Notes under the pieces: model-generated
Told to the model about the DNA's origin: nothing
Seen by the model: the letters and a program-made list of their open reading frames with translations, nothing else
Databases searched by the model: none
Assembly: GCA_019694805.1 (NCBI GenBank)
Contig: JAIBBG010000001.1
Coordinates: forward strand, 1-64,000
DNA: 64,000 nucleotides
Direction: 5' to 3'
DNA from: Flavobacteriales bacterium
Lineage (GTDB): Bacteria > Bacteroidota > Bacteroidia > Flavobacteriales_D > Sanyastnellaceae
Shown: positions 42,681 to 51,367 of the stretch, one piece after another
Position numbering within the stretch: the stretch's first letter is position 1
Layout of the letters: every line of letters begins with the position of its first letter
Made by a program: the position numbers and the translations under genes

Positions 42681-43645
42681 GCTTTTTGAGCGAATTCTTT
42701 CGCGAAATAGGTAAGAATGATATCTGCGCCTGCCCTTTTGATGCTGAGCAACATTTCCGGCATCGCCTTGTCGTAATTGATCCATCCCTTCTCCCCTGCC
42801 GCCTTGAGCATAGCATATTCTCCACTCACGTTGTAAGCAGCGATAGGCAGGTTTGAATTTTCCTTCAGAAGGTGAATAATATCCAGATAACAAAGGGCAG
42901 GTTTTACCATCAAAAAGTCTGCACCTTCAGCCTCATCCAATTCCGCCTCTATCAATGCTTCACGCTTGTTAGCCGGATTCATCTGATAGGTTTTCTTATC
43001 GCCAAATTTTGGTGCAGAATCCAAAGCATCCCTGAAAGGACCGTAATACGCACTGGCGTATTTGGCAGTATATGACATGATACTCGTATTCGTGAAGCCA
43101 TTGTCGTCCAAAACATTTCTGATGTAACCCACGCGGCCATCCATCATATCACTCGGACCCAGGATGTCGATACCGGCTTCCGCTTGAGCGAGCGCCATTT
43201 TTCCCAAAATTGGCAGGGTGAGGTCATTGATGATTTCACCATTTTCAACATAGCCATCATGGCCATCACTGCTGTATGGATCCATTGCGACGTCACTCAT
43301 CAAACACGCTTCAGGAAAACGCGATTTAATATCCTGAATCAGTTTCAGGTAAAAATTATCCGGATTCCAACTGTATGTAGCTTCTTTATCCTTGAGGGTA
43401 TCTTCGACAGCAGGAAAAATCACAAATGATTTTAACCCGAGGTTCATACAAGATTCCACCTCCTTCAAAAGCAGATCAGAAGAATACCTGAAAATGCCCG
43501 GCATCGATGATATTTCTGTACGCTTGCCTTGACCATCCACCACGAACAACGGAAAAATCAAATTCGATACCGATACATTGGTCTCCTTCACCATCTCACG
43601 GATGGTTTCGGATTTTCTATTTCTTCTTGGGCGATTTAGCATCAT
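42662..43645 (-). CDS. hemB: Delta-aminolevulinic acid dehydratase (porphobilinogen synthase)
   Basis: Condenses two 5-aminolevulinate molecules to porphobilinogen in heme synthesis. 327 residues. Active-site features: SDVAMDPYSSDGHDG (about 118-132; metal-binding region with D/S in place of the cysteines of zinc enzymes, so a magnesium/potassium type), YTAKYASAYYGPFRDA with the first Schiff-base lysine (about 194-209), and MVKPALCYLDII with the second lysine (about 246-257). Its start overlaps the stop of the following lipoprotein gene by 4 bp. Confidence 0.95.
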   Translation of the reverse strand: MMLNRPRRNRKSETIREMVKETNVSVSNLIFPLFVVDGQGKRTEISSMPGIFRYSSDLLLKEVESCMNLGLKSFVIFPAVEDTLKDKEATYSWNPDNFYLKLIQDIKSRFPEACLMSDVAMDPYSSDGHDGYVENGEIINDLTLPILGKMALAQAEAGIDILGPSDMMDGRVGYIRNVLDDNGFTNTSIMSYTAKYASAYYGPFRDALDSAPKFGDKKTYQMNPANKREALIEAELDEAEGADFLMVKPALCYLDIIHLLKENSNLPIAAYNVSGEYAMLKAAGEKGWINYDKAMPEMLLSIKRAGADIILTYFAKEFAQKAKNGSV

Positions 43646-44100
43646 TTCATTGCGGCATCTGCCTTCATTTTAAGCGTATTGAAATCTTCCTGTGATTTCT
43701 TGATCGCTTGTAAAATCTCCTGATCCTTGGCTTTTTCACCAAATGGATTTTCAGCTCCTTTGCTCATTTCTTCCACTGAAGGCAACATCTTCAGGTTGCT
43801 TTTCCAATCAGTAAGTTCAGATTGAAGGTTACTCAGGTTATCGATTTTTTCTTTCATCATCATGAATTGCTGCATTTTGAGTGAATCGGTGCTGATGGTT
43901 GAATCTGCCGACATGGCGCCGCGCTCATCATTCATAGAGGTCAAACGAACAGTCATGGTTGAGTCCAATGCATCCACCTGGGTAAGCAGTTCATTCTGGA
44001 TGGATCTTGCTTGTTTGAGCATTTCGCTTTCTGAGGATACACAGGCCACAAAAAGCAATGAAGAAAAAATGACAGAGAAAAAAAGATGACTTGATTTCAT
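43642..44100 (-). CDS. Small helical lipoprotein, unknown function
   Basis: About 152 residues from ATG 44100; the frame runs back to 44157, but MKSSHLFFSVIFSSLLFVACVS is a clear lipoprotein leader (lipobox FVAC, cysteine about residue 20). The mature part is a long helix-rich segment (EMLKQARSIQNELLTQVDAL, MQQFMMMKEKIDNLSNLQSE). It directly precedes hemB with 4-bp overlap and follows yidD by 1 bp. No family recognised. Confidence 0.7.
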   Translation of the reverse strand: MKSSHLFFSVIFSSLLFVACVSSESEMLKQARSIQNELLTQVDALDSTMTVRLTSMNDERGAMSADSTISTDSLKMQQFMMMKEKIDNLSNLQSELTDWKSNLKMLPSVEEMSKGAENPFGEKAKDQEILQAIKKSQEDFNTLKMKADAAMK

Positions 44101-44101
44101 G

Positions 44102-44341
44102 TTATTGTTTTTGATTTTGATTTTTCTTTTCAGGTACTGGATCATGCCCATGGCCACCCCATGGATGACACTTGGAAATTCTTCTGATTCCGAGCCAAGT
44201 CCCCTTCAAAACTCCCCATTCTCGTATCGCTTCGATAGCATACTCGGAGCATGTAGGTTGGAAACGACAATTCGATCCAAGCCAGGGCGAGATGAAGTAT
44301 TGATACAACCTGATCGGTAAGATGAAAATCTTCCTGAGCAT
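44102..44341 (-). CDS. yidD: Membrane protein insertion efficiency factor YidD
   Basis: 79 residues, amphipathic membrane-associated helper of YidC insertase. Family signatures: [21 protein letters not shown] (split here across about 13-33) with the paired cysteines, [21 protein letters not shown] (about 34-54) and [14 protein letters not shown] (about 57-70). Normally beside rnpA/yidC in other phyla; here it is alone among unrelated genes, as often in Bacteroidota. Confidence 0.94.
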   Translation of the reverse strand: MLRKIFILPIRLYQYFISPWLGSNCRFQPTCSEYAIEAIREWGVLKGTWLGIRRISKCHPWGGHGHDPVPEKKNQNQKQ

Positions 44342-44431
44342 TTTCCTTTACAGGAGGCGAAGTTAGTATTTCGCAGGTGATTTTTACATGTGAAATTTCA
44401 CACCAAGGTGTGGCTTTTATTGGAAGTGCAA

Positions 44432-44992
44432 TTAGATTCTTTCCACCGCCATCCATGACGCCAGAAGTGCAGCGACCACCGAAATAGCGATACATAGTTT
44501 GCGCCGGTCTGTGACCACTTGAGAAACGAGATAGATCAGGCCAAAAAAAAGGAGGATGATGAATATCTGGCCCGCTTCAACACCGAGGTTGAATAAGAAA
44601 AGTTGACCAATGATGGATTCAGAATCATCGGATATCATGCGAAAATATCCGGAAAAGCCCATGCCGTGGATAATTCCAAATGCCGAGGTGATCACATAGG
44701 ACAGGATACTCACACTATCCATCTTCGTTTTGAAAATATTGATCACCGCAGCGGCCAGAATTGAAATTGCGATAAGCAATTCAATGATGTCGCGGTTGAA
44801 TTGAATGATTTGCATGGCTGCGAGGGCGAGAGAAATACTGTGTCCCACTGTAAATGCCGTAGCCAGAAGCAGCACAGTCTTCCATTGGCGAATAGAAAAA
44901 GGAGCGCAGAGGGCTGCCAGAAATAGCATATGATCATACCCCTCCAGATCGGTGATATGTTGAATTCCTTGCAGAAAGTAATTGCCCGTCAT
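44432..44992 (-). CDS. HupE/UreJ family membrane protein
   Basis: 186 residues with about six transmembrane helices. Motifs of HupE/UreJ: GIQHITDLEGYDHMLFL (about 9-25), FTVGHSISLALA (about 47-58, with histidine) and FGIIHGMGFSGYF (about 106-118, with histidine), features of nickel/cobalt-type permeases or their accessory proteins. No hydrogenase or urease genes are nearby, so the substrate is uncertain. A near-consensus CATATTTG lies just before the start. Confidence 0.85.
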   Translation of the reverse strand: MTGNYFLQGIQHITDLEGYDHMLFLAALCAPFSIRQWKTVLLLATAFTVGHSISLALAAMQIIQFNRDIIELLIAISILAAAVINIFKTKMDSVSILSYVITSAFGIIHGMGFSGYFRMISDDSESIIGQLFLFNLGVEAGQIFIILLFFGLIYLVSQVVTDRRKLCIAISVVAALLASWMAVERI

Positions 44993-45042
44993 GTGCGCAA
45001 ATATGCAATGATGGATGGTTGAGTCGAAAAATGGAAAAAGAA

Positions 45043-45068
45043 AAAGCTGCAGGATGGCCTGCAGCTTT
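45043..45068 (-). terminator. Intrinsic terminator of the lipoprotein gene ending at 45089
   Basis: Perfect 11-bp stem AAAGCTGCAGG / CCTGCAGCTTT, four-base loop; on the minus strand it is followed by a T-rich run (complement of 45033-45045). Confidence 0.9.
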
Positions 45069-45088
45069 CTCAGAATTATTTTATTGAA

Positions 45089-45898
45089 TCAGTCTTCGGA
45101 ACCGTATTGATTGGTTTCACCATTTACCGTAACCGTAAATCCATTGTTGCATTCTCCATTGCCAAAATCAATGACACGTGCATCGTATTCATCAGGTGTC
45201 TGTACCATAGTACCTGAAACAATCCAGCGACAACCGATCTCTGCTCTCAGTGGGTTGGTGATGATGATGGTGTACGGAACATTGTTGCGGTTCACGCCTT
45301 CTGCAGATCCGGTGATCTCGTAAACGTCGTCCCAAATGGTCATGGTGTTCTGTCCTTCAACCCACGTGCGAATTCTTTCACTCTGCCATTGCGATGTCCA
45401 TGCATTACCAGGGGCCGTGATAGAGCCGTTTACCGATATGGAATAATGCAGATCACCATCGCCATTTTCTCCCAGATTGGTTACCGTTTTAGTACCATTC
45501 AACTGGTAGCCATTCACTTTATAATTCTGTGGAGTGATCGTGATGACAGTACCCTCATCGCGGTAGCGTCCTGTGTAGGTGACAAAAATCTGACCTGTGC
45601 GGATTCGACCATCATCACCCACACATTGATCATCACCGAAATCGATGAGCACAGAACGAGGAGAACTCAAAGTATCTACGATGATCGTATCGATACATCC
45701 AATTTCTTCATCACGGATACCGTCTTCGTTCGATGACACATTGTCTACAACCTTAAAAAGATCTGAATAAAGGTTTTCTGCCGTGCTATTATCCACTGTA
45801 ATGGTATTGCTGAGGGTTTCTTTCCTGTCCCTTCTGCAGGAGGCCATGGTCGCCAGAATAAATACAAAAGCGATCCACCAAATGTTTTTCATTTTCAT
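45089..45898 (-). CDS. Bacteroidota lipoprotein, unknown function
   Basis: About 269 residues from ATG 45898 (or 45892). The upstream frame overlaps folA and is not needed, since MKMKNIWWIAFVFILATMASCRR is a lipoprotein leader with cysteine near residue 21. The mature part is beta-rich, with repeated strands such as RSVLIDFGDDQCVGDDGRIRTG, VINGY-like turns and, near the C-terminus, ARVIDFGNGECNNGFTVTV; the IDFG(D/N)xxC motif occurs twice, suggesting an internal duplication. No catalytic motif seen. Confidence 0.75.
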   Translation of the reverse strand: MKMKNIWWIAFVFILATMASCRRDRKETLSNTITVDNSTAENLYSDLFKVVDNVSSNEDGIRDEEIGCIDTIIVDTLSSPRSVLIDFGDDQCVGDDGRIRTGQIFVTYTGRYRDEGTVITITPQNYKVNGYQLNGTKTVTNLGENGDGDLHYSISVNGSITAPGNAWTSQWQSERIRTWVEGQNTMTIWDDVYEITGSAEGVNRNNVPYTIIITNPLRAEIGCRWIVSGTMVQTPDEYDARVIDFGNGECNNGFTVTVNGETNQYGSED

Positions 45899-45956
45899 GT
45901 CGAATTGGTTTTGTGTCCTTAGGACAAATCTCGGCTGAGAAGGTTTAAACACAAGG

Positions 45957-46505
45957 TTATTTTTTACGGTAGTGCCAGATTTCACATGGGAATTCATTTT
46001 GACTATCCGCAGGAATGGTTCGGATCAGTTCTTTCTCCCATTGAAGATGATCGTATGCGGGAAAGAAAGTATCTGCGTCGGCAAACGAAGCGTCCACATG
46101 CGTTAAGAACATTTCATCGACCAGGTTCTTTTCTATTGCCTGCCGATAGATTTCTCCGCCGCCAATGATGAAAGCCATGGGTTCACCATTCTCAACAGCC
46201 AGTTCGATGCCTTCTTCAATGCTTGCACAAGTGTAACACTCCTCATACATAAAATCAGGATTACGACTGATGATCACATTGACGCGATTGGGCAAAGGCT
46301 TGTACTTTTTGGGTATGCTGTCAAAACTTTTTCTTCCCATGATCACATAGTGATCGATGGTTGTGTCTTTGAAGAATTGCATATCCTCATTGATGTGCCA
46401 CAACAATTCGTTGTTTTTTCCCAGCTCACGATTCCTGCCAATGGCAGCGATCATGGCAACGCGGGTGGTTGTGATTTCTGGTGCAGATGGTGTATTTTCT
46501 TCCAT
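45957..46505 (-). CDS. folA: Dihydrofolate reductase
   Basis: Reduces dihydrofolate to tetrahydrofolate with NADPH. 182 residues: MIAAIGRNRELGKNNELLWHI (residues about 18-38, with the Met20-loop LLWH), DMQFFKDTTID (substrate loop with D/F), VIMGRKSFDSIP (about 55-66), and IIGGGEIYRQAI (about 112-123). The N-terminus has about 15 extra residues; ATG codons further in are possible. It starts 2 bp after the thyA stop: a classic thyA-folA pair. Confidence 0.94.
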   Translation of the reverse strand: MEENTPSAPEITTTRVAMIAAIGRNRELGKNNELLWHINEDMQFFKDTTIDHYVIMGRKSFDSIPKKYKPLPNRVNVIISRNPDFMYEECYTCASIEEGIELAVENGEPMAFIIGGGEIYRQAIEKNLVDEMFLTHVDASFADADTFFPAYDHLQWEKELIRTIPADSQNEFPCEIWHYRKK

Positions 46506-46507
46506 AA

Positions 46508-47302
46508 TCAGACAGCGACAGCGGCTTTGATATGAGGATGTGGGTCGTAATTTTCTAATGCAAAATCTTCAAACGTAAAAGCAAAAAGGTCCTTGACATC
46601 TGGATTGATTTTCAAAGTTGGCAATTGACGAAAGTCTCGTGTCAACTGCAGTCGTGCTTGTTCAACGTGATTGGAATACAAGTGAACATCACCGCCGGTC
46701 CAGACGAATTCTCCCGGTTTCAAATCACATACTTGAGCGACCATCATGGTCAATAAAGCATAACTTGCGATGTTGAAAGGAACACCCAGAAAAGTATCGC
46801 AACTGCGCTGATAAAGTTGACACGATAATTTTCCATCGGCCACATAAAATTGGAAGAGACAATGGCAGGGAGGAAGAGCCATTTGATCGATGAATGAAGG
46901 GTTCCACGCGCTCACTATATGACGTCGGCTATCTGGATTGCGTTTCAAGCCATCGATGAGCTTTTGAATCTGATCAGTGGATGTGCCATCGGGATTTGGC
47001 CATGAACGCCATTGGTAACCGTAAACTGGACCGAGATTTCCGTTTTCATCTGCCCATTCATCCCAGATACTCACGCCATGATCCTTCAGATATTTGATAT
47101 TGGTATCACCCTTTAAGAACCAGAGCAATTCATGGATGATTGATTTGGTATGTAATTTTTTCGTCGTCAGGAGAGGAAAACCATCTTGTAGGTTAAAACG
47201 CATTTGGTAACCGAAAACACTCAAGGTGCCTGTTCCGGTGCGGTCACTCTTTTCTGTTCCATGATCCAGCAGGTGCTGAAGCAAGTCATGATATTGTTTC
47301 AT
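46508..47302 (-). CDS. thyA: Thymidylate synthase
   Basis: Methylates dUMP to dTMP using methylenetetrahydrofolate, whose oxidised product is recycled by the adjacent folA product. 264 residues, the length of the bacterial ThyA group. Catalytic cysteine in [12 protein letters not shown] (about 144-155), [10 protein letters not shown] (about 126-135), [20 protein letters not shown] (about 164-183) and GDVHLYSNH (about 203-211). Immediately before its ATG the sequence TAACTTCG resembles the local -7 element. Confidence 0.96.
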   Translation of the reverse strand: MKQYHDLLQHLLDHGTEKSDRTGTGTLSVFGYQMRFNLQDGFPLLTTKKLHTKSIIHELLWFLKGDTNIKYLKDHGVSIWDEWADENGNLGPVYGYQWRSWPNPDGTSTDQIQKLIDGLKRNPDSRRHIVSAWNPSFIDQMALPPCHCLFQFYVADGKLSCQLYQRSCDTFLGVPFNIASYALLTMMVAQVCDLKPGEFVWTGGDVHLYSNHVEQARLQLTRDFRQLPTLKINPDVKDLFAFTFEDFALENYDPHPHIKAAVAV

Positions 47303-47388
47303 GCTGCGAAGTTATTCTTTGCGGCATGAGAAGCGAAGATTGGAAGGTGGTTCCAAGCTCAAATGTTTCAACAAAATATGAATAAAGA

Positions 47389-48531
47389 TCAGGCGATGAC
47401 CCGCACAGATTGCAATAAGCCTCGCGCCGTTGATTTCGCCTCTTCCAGATTGGGAGAAGTTACAGTAATGTGTCCCATTTTCCGGAAAGGCTTCGTTTCC
47501 GATTTACCGTATAGATGAAAAAATACCCCTGGAATCTTTAGTGCATCGTTCATTCCTTCATAAACAGCCATTCCACTGTAACCCTTTTCACCCAGCAGAT
47601 TGATCATCACGGCAGGGCGGATTAACTCAGTATTTCCCAAAGGCATTCCAGTGATAGCCCGCAGCAATTGGCCATATTGTGACGTAGCACATGCTTCGAT
47701 GGTATGATGACCACTATTGTGTGGTCGAGGTGCCATTTCGTTGACGATCACATTTCCATGATGATCGAGAAACATTTCCACAGCCAATAATCCCACAAAA
47801 TCAGATTCTGATACAATTTTGTGAGCTATTTGGTATGCTTCCCTTTCAGCTTCCACGGGTACAGAAGCAGGGCTAAATAAAAATTCAACCAGATTGGCTT
47901 CTGGGTTAAACTCCATTTCGACCAGTGGAAAATGGGCAATTTCACCTTGCTCATTGCGTGCTACGATAACGGCAATTTCCTTTTGGATATTCACCATTTC
48001 TTCTACCACACAAGGGCCGGAAAAGGCGAGTTTGAGATCATCGGTGTTTCTGATGACCATCACACCTTTTCCGTCATAACCGCCCGTCCGGGATTTGAGT
48101 ACAAATGGAAACGTCGGCATGTGATCAGACAATTCTGATTTGTCGTTGATCAGATGAAAGGGTGCGGTAGGTATTTGGTGATCTGCGTAAAATTTCTTTT
48201 GAAGTCCTTTATCCTGGACCATTTGAATGAATGACGGCTTTGGAAAAACTTTCTTACCCGCCTTTTCTAATTCAAGAAGTGCCTCAACGTTGACGTGCTC
48301 GATTTCTATGGTGATGACATCCGCACGCTGACCGAAATCGAGGACAGATTGATAATCATTAAAACTTCCACAAACAAATTCATGTGATACCGCGCTGCAC
48401 GGTGCGTCGGGCGTTGGGTCAAGAACCGCCACCCGGACATCATAATTGATGGCTTCCTGAATCAGCATTCTGCCGAGTTGGCCACCTCCCAAAATACCCA
48501 GACGGTAGTTTTTGTTGTAGAAAGATTTCAC
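47389..48531 (-). CDS. purK: N5-carboxyaminoimidazole ribonucleotide synthase
   Basis: ATP-grasp enzyme of purine synthesis that carboxylates AIR. 380 residues starting at GTG 48531: GILGGGQLGRML (about 13-24), VCGSFND and VITIEIEHVN (about 74-83), the ATP-grasp region FVLKSRTGGYDGKGVMV (about 141-157), VEMFLDHHGNVIVNEMAPRPHNSGHHT (about 250-276, broken in two halves), and GHITVTSPN near the end. A TAATTTCG octamer lies right before the start. PurE is not in the window. Confidence 0.94.
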   Translation of the reverse strand: MKSFYNKNYRLGILGGGQLGRMLIQEAINYDVRVAVLDPTPDAPCSAVSHEFVCGSFNDYQSVLDFGQRADVITIEIEHVNVEALLELEKAGKKVFPKPSFIQMVQDKGLQKKFYADHQIPTAPFHLINDKSELSDHMPTFPFVLKSRTGGYDGKGVMVIRNTDDLKLAFSGPCVVEEMVNIQKEIAVIVARNEQGEIAHFPLVEMEFNPEANLVEFLFSPASVPVEAEREAYQIAHKIVSESDFVGLLAVEMFLDHHGNVIVNEMAPRPHNSGHHTIEACATSQYGQLLRAITGMPLGNTELIRPAVMINLLGEKGYSGMAVYEGMNDALKIPGVFFHLYGKSETKPFRKMGHITVTSPNLEEAKSTARGLLQSVRVIA

Positions 48532-48609
48532 GTGGCGAAATTACCCAGTGGCAGACTACAAGCCAAAGTCCGGCACACGTCATTTATTCACGAAATACCA
48601 AATGATGCG

Positions 48610-49362
48610 CTATTTCATCAATTCAGCAATCAGAGCACGGAATTGCTCTTCAGACTGATAACCGGTCACATGAGCCAATTCGACACCATTCTTTACTGTG
48701 GTGATAACAGGCACAGCCTCCAACTTCATTTCTTTGGTAAGCGTTTTGGCCTCATCAACATTGATTCTGGTGATGGTGATTTTCCCCTTGAATTCTTCGG
48801 CCAGCTTGTTCAATACAGGCTCCATTTTTTTGCAAGGTGCACACCATGGAGCGTAATAATCAATCAAAACCAGGGTATTTTCTTGAACCAGTTTGTCATA
48901 ATCCGCTTGAGTAAATTTATCGGCGACAGGTTCAGCGGTGCCATATTCCAAAGGCAAGTTTTGACTGCTCCAGGCCATCGTGCCACCGCGCATTTCATAG
49001 ACCTGAGCGAAGCCCATGGCTTTCATTGTTTCTGCAGCGCTCGCACTTCTTCCACCACTTTTGCAATAGACAAATACGGGTTTGGATTTATCCAGAGATG
49101 CAATATTTCTTTCAAAATCTTTGTCATAAATATTGTAATTCAAAGCGCCGCTGATATAACCTGTTTCGAATTCTTCCGGAGTTCTGACATCGACAATTTG
49201 TTTCTCCGATGTGTTGGATAATTGCTGATTGAATTCGGCGGCACTCAGCGTGACTACCCGCGGGGCGACTTGACCCTTTGCTCCTTCTTTTTGTGATTGT
49301 GCACAAGACACGGCAGTAAAAATGAGCATTACCGCGACGAGGAGAGCATTGAATTTTTTCAT
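48610..49362 (-). CDS. Rhodanese-thioredoxin fusion lipoprotein
   Basis: 250 residues from ATG 49362 (upstream frame overlaps the thioredoxin gene). Lipoprotein leader MKKFNALLVAVMLIFTAVSCAQ with cysteine near residue 20. Rhodanese domain about 45-135 with active cysteine in VFVYCKSGGRSASA. Thioredoxin domain about 145-250 with APWCAPCKKM and the cis-proline loop LEAVPVITT. Probably transfers or reduces sulfane sulfur in the periplasm. Leads into a cluster of free thioredoxin and rhodanese genes. Confidence 0.9.
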   Translation of the reverse strand: MKKFNALLVAVMLIFTAVSCAQSQKEGAKGQVAPRVVTLSAAEFNQQLSNTSEKQIVDVRTPEEFETGYISGALNYNIYDKDFERNIASLDKSKPVFVYCKSGGRSASAAETMKAMGFAQVYEMRGGTMAWSSQNLPLEYGTAEPVADKFTQADYDKLVQENTLVLIDYYAPWCAPCKKMEPVLNKLAEEFKGKITITRINVDEAKTLTKEMKLEAVPVITTVKNGVELAHVTGYQSEEQFRALIAELMK

Positions 49363-49375
49363 ACGATCGTTTCTC

Positions 49376-49678
49376 TTATTTGTATTGTTGAATGATGCCA
49401 GCAAGTTGATCTGCATCCATGACACCGCTCTTTCGCCAGACTATATGACCATTTTTGAAAATAGCCAGAGTAGGAACACTTCGGATATTCAATGCAGCCG
49501 CGAGCGGTTGATTGCGGTCAACATCAACTTTCAGGACATGTGCTTCTTCGCCAATTTTCTGTTTCAATTCTTCAAGAATAGGCTTCATCATTTTACATGG
49601 TCCACACCATTCTGCAAAGAAATCCACCAATACCGGCTTATTCCCTTTGATCAGTTCCGAAAAAGATACTTCTGGCAT
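49376..49678 (-). CDS. Thioredoxin
   Basis: 100 residues, cytoplasmic (no leader). Active site EWCGPCKMMKP (about 23-33) and cis-proline RSVPTLAIF (about 70-78); the conserved aspartate in VDFFAEW is present. It lies 13 bp upstream of the rhodanese-thioredoxin lipoprotein and 6 bp after a rhodanese gene, so it likely supplies electrons for persulfide turnover by its neighbours. Confidence 0.95.
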   Translation of the reverse strand: MPEVSFSELIKGNKPVLVDFFAEWCGPCKMMKPILEELKQKIGEEAHVLKVDVDRNQPLAAALNIRSVPTLAIFKNGHIVWRKSGVMDADQLAGIIQQYK

Positions 49679-49684
49679 TTTACC

Positions 49685-49987
49685 TTAAATTTTTTCATTG
49701 AGTGACATCCATCCACCACCATTGTGCACATCCTGAAAACCTGCACTCTTCAACATACTTTTCGCCGAAGCGCTGCGCATACCACTTGCGCAACAAGTGA
49801 TGATGGTTTTCTCTTTGTTGAGTCTGTTGAATTGATTGTGCAATGTTTGAAGTGGAATGTTCACAGCACCTTTGATATGTCCGCGTTTAAATTCTTCCGG
49901 AGTGCGCACATCTAAAATCATGGCGCCAGATTTAACCAACGCAGCATAATCCACTTTAGGTCCGAATAATTTACTGAGTAGTCCCAT
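49685..49987 (-). CDS. Single-domain rhodanese
   Basis: 100 residues, no signal peptide visible beyond a short hydrophobic start (MGLLSKLFGP). Rhodanese core: MILDVRTPEEFKRGHIKGAVNIP (split about 23-45) and active-site cysteine in TCCASGMRSASAK (about 70-82). Expected sulfurtransferase/persulfide carrier. Two bases separate it from another rhodanese gene. Confidence 0.92.
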   Translation of the reverse strand: MGLLSKLFGPKVDYAALVKSGAMILDVRTPEEFKRGHIKGAVNIPLQTLHNQFNRLNKEKTIITCCASGMRSASAKSMLKSAGFQDVHNGGGWMSLNEKI

Positions 49988-49989
49988 GG

Positions 49990-50253
49990 TTATTTCATTG
50001 TTTGCATTTCGTAATTGACATCAAGCCATGAACCTGCGTTTTCACAATCGATTCCATTGGCACGAAGAAAGGCTGTAGCTTGCCCACTTCTATTTCCGCT
50101 TGCACAACAAAGCCAGATAGGGCCATCCATTTTCCTGATTTCTTCAACACGGTGAGGCACTTCCTGAAGCGGGATATTGATAGATCCTGCAACATTTCCT
50201 CCCATAAATTCTGCGGGAGTGCGCACATCAATGACAACTGGTTTTTTATTCAT
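49990..50253 (-). CDS. Single-domain rhodanese
   Basis: 87 residues, cytoplasmic: VIDVRTPAEFMGGNVAGSIN (about 7-26), IPLQEVPHRVEEI, and active cysteine in WLCCASGNRSGQA (about 53-65). Shorter than a complete rhodanese domain but with all core strands. Overlaps the DUF6132-like gene by 8 bp. Part of the same sulfur-handling operon. Confidence 0.92.
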   Translation of the reverse strand: MNKKPVVIDVRTPAEFMGGNVAGSINIPLQEVPHRVEEIRKMDGPIWLCCASGNRSGQATAFLRANGIDCENAGSWLDVNYEMQTMK

Positions 50254-50464
50254 GATTTACATTTTTTACTGTTTGATTTTTTTTGAGCATATCACCCATA
50301 AGCCCGCCAATGAAACCAAAGTATAGTGCACTATTCAGAGGTTTTGAAGTAATGGCGCAAGAACCGCTGGAACAACCTACCCAAGTATAGTAGAGATAAC
50401 CCGCAACCATACCTGCTGCGACTCCAATGATGATTCTTCGTTTCGATTTGATCCAATCCAACAT
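50246..50464 (-). CDS. DUF6132-like small membrane protein with cysteine pair
   Basis: 72 residues with two transmembrane helices (IIIGVAAGMVAGYLYYTWV and ALYFGFIGGLMGDML) and between them GCSSGSCAITSKP. The short cysteine pair motif on a small membrane protein next to rhodaneses is typical of the DUF6132 family in Bacteroidota sulfur loci. It may move sulfane sulfur or thiol equivalents across the membrane, which is inference. Confidence 0.8.
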   Translation of the reverse strand: MLDWIKSKRRIIIGVAAGMVAGYLYYTWVGCSSGSCAITSKPLNSALYFGFIGGLMGDMLKKNQTVKNVNHE

Positions 50465-50466
50465 GA

Positions 50467-50670
50467 TTATTTTTTATGAAAAGAAGTGATACCGAAAATC
50501 GAATACAGTGGACAATAACTCAATGCTGTGGTGAGCATAAAAACAACTCCCACTGCCAACAACAAAACACCGACTGTTCCTGTGACAAACTGACTTGCAT
50601 ACAGGTAAACGAACAAGACCGCCAGAAGTACTCTGGTGGTTTTATCCGGTGCGCCTATATTCTTCTTCAT
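50467..50670 (-). CDS. DUF2892/YgaP-type small membrane protein
   Basis: 67 residues: MKKNIGAPDKTTRVLLAVLFV, then a second helix VGVLLLAVGVVFMLTTAL and CPLYSIFGITS. This is the DUF2892 (YgaP membrane domain) pattern with its single cysteine in the CPLY motif. In YgaP this part is fused to a rhodanese; here it is separate but in the same operon, a useful confirmation of the theme. Confidence 0.9.
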   Translation of the reverse strand: MKKNIGAPDKTTRVLLAVLFVYLYASQFVTGTVGVLLLAVGVVFMLTTALSYCPLYSIFGITSFHKK

Positions 50671-50727
50671 GTATCAGAATTTTTACGCAAAGTTGCGGCA
50701 CATGAAGAGATCACAGAGTGACCATTA

Positions 50728-51345
50728 TCACAGTTGACTATTCACGGTGATCATTCCGCGTGACAAAACAACTTTACCTTTTTTCTGTAATTGATGTAAT
50801 AGACGGGTGATGACTTCACGCGGAGAATTGAGTTCCTGGGCGATATCCTGGTGTGTGATAGACAAAATCTTGTTGCCAGTTGCTTGCACCCGATGAATCA
50901 AATAATTCCAAAGTTGTTCGTCCAGATTGGAAAAAGCCATCAGCTCAACTGTTTCGAGCAACTCTGAAAATCGCTGTGCCTGCGTTTCGCTTACAAATTT
51001 TTTCCATTCTGGGTAATGTGTCCATTCATCAACATAACGAACCGGAATCATCAACAACTCAGAATCTTCTTCCGCTACGGCTTTGATTTCACTTCGCTTC
51101 ATGGCTTGGCAACATGTGAGAGACATGGCACAAGTTTCTCCCGGAAAAATGTGATAGAGGTAGTACTCTTCTCCGGCTGCATTTTGAAGCACAATACGCA
51201 AACTTCCTTTTGCAACTATTGGCAGAAACTCCACGATATCACCGGGTTTCATGATAACGCTTTCATGGTGATAAGACTTAACTACACCTACGGCTTCCAG
51301 TTCAGCTTTCAGGTTTTTATCGATAAAATGCACAGGCAATTCCAT
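50728..51345 (-). CDS. Crp/Fnr family transcriptional regulator
   Basis: 205 residues. Cyclic-nucleotide-binding-like domain (about 15-120) and C-terminal winged helix with ILSITHQDIAQELNSPREVITRLLHQLQ (split about 160-187). Cysteines in ETCAMSLTCCQAMK (about 70-83) are unusual for this domain and could sense sulfide, persulfide or redox state. The gene is first in the rhodanese/thioredoxin cluster on the same strand and likely controls it. Confidence 0.9.
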   Translation of the reverse strand: MELPVHFIDKNLKAELEAVGVVKSYHHESVIMKPGDIVEFLPIVAKGSLRIVLQNAAGEEYYLYHIFPGETCAMSLTCCQAMKRSEIKAVAEEDSELLMIPVRYVDEWTHYPEWKKFVSETQAQRFSELLETVELMAFSNLDEQLWNYLIHRVQATGNKILSITHQDIAQELNSPREVITRLLHQLQKKGKVVLSRGMITVNSQL

Positions 51346-51367
51346 ATTTATTAATTGAAGTGATGAA

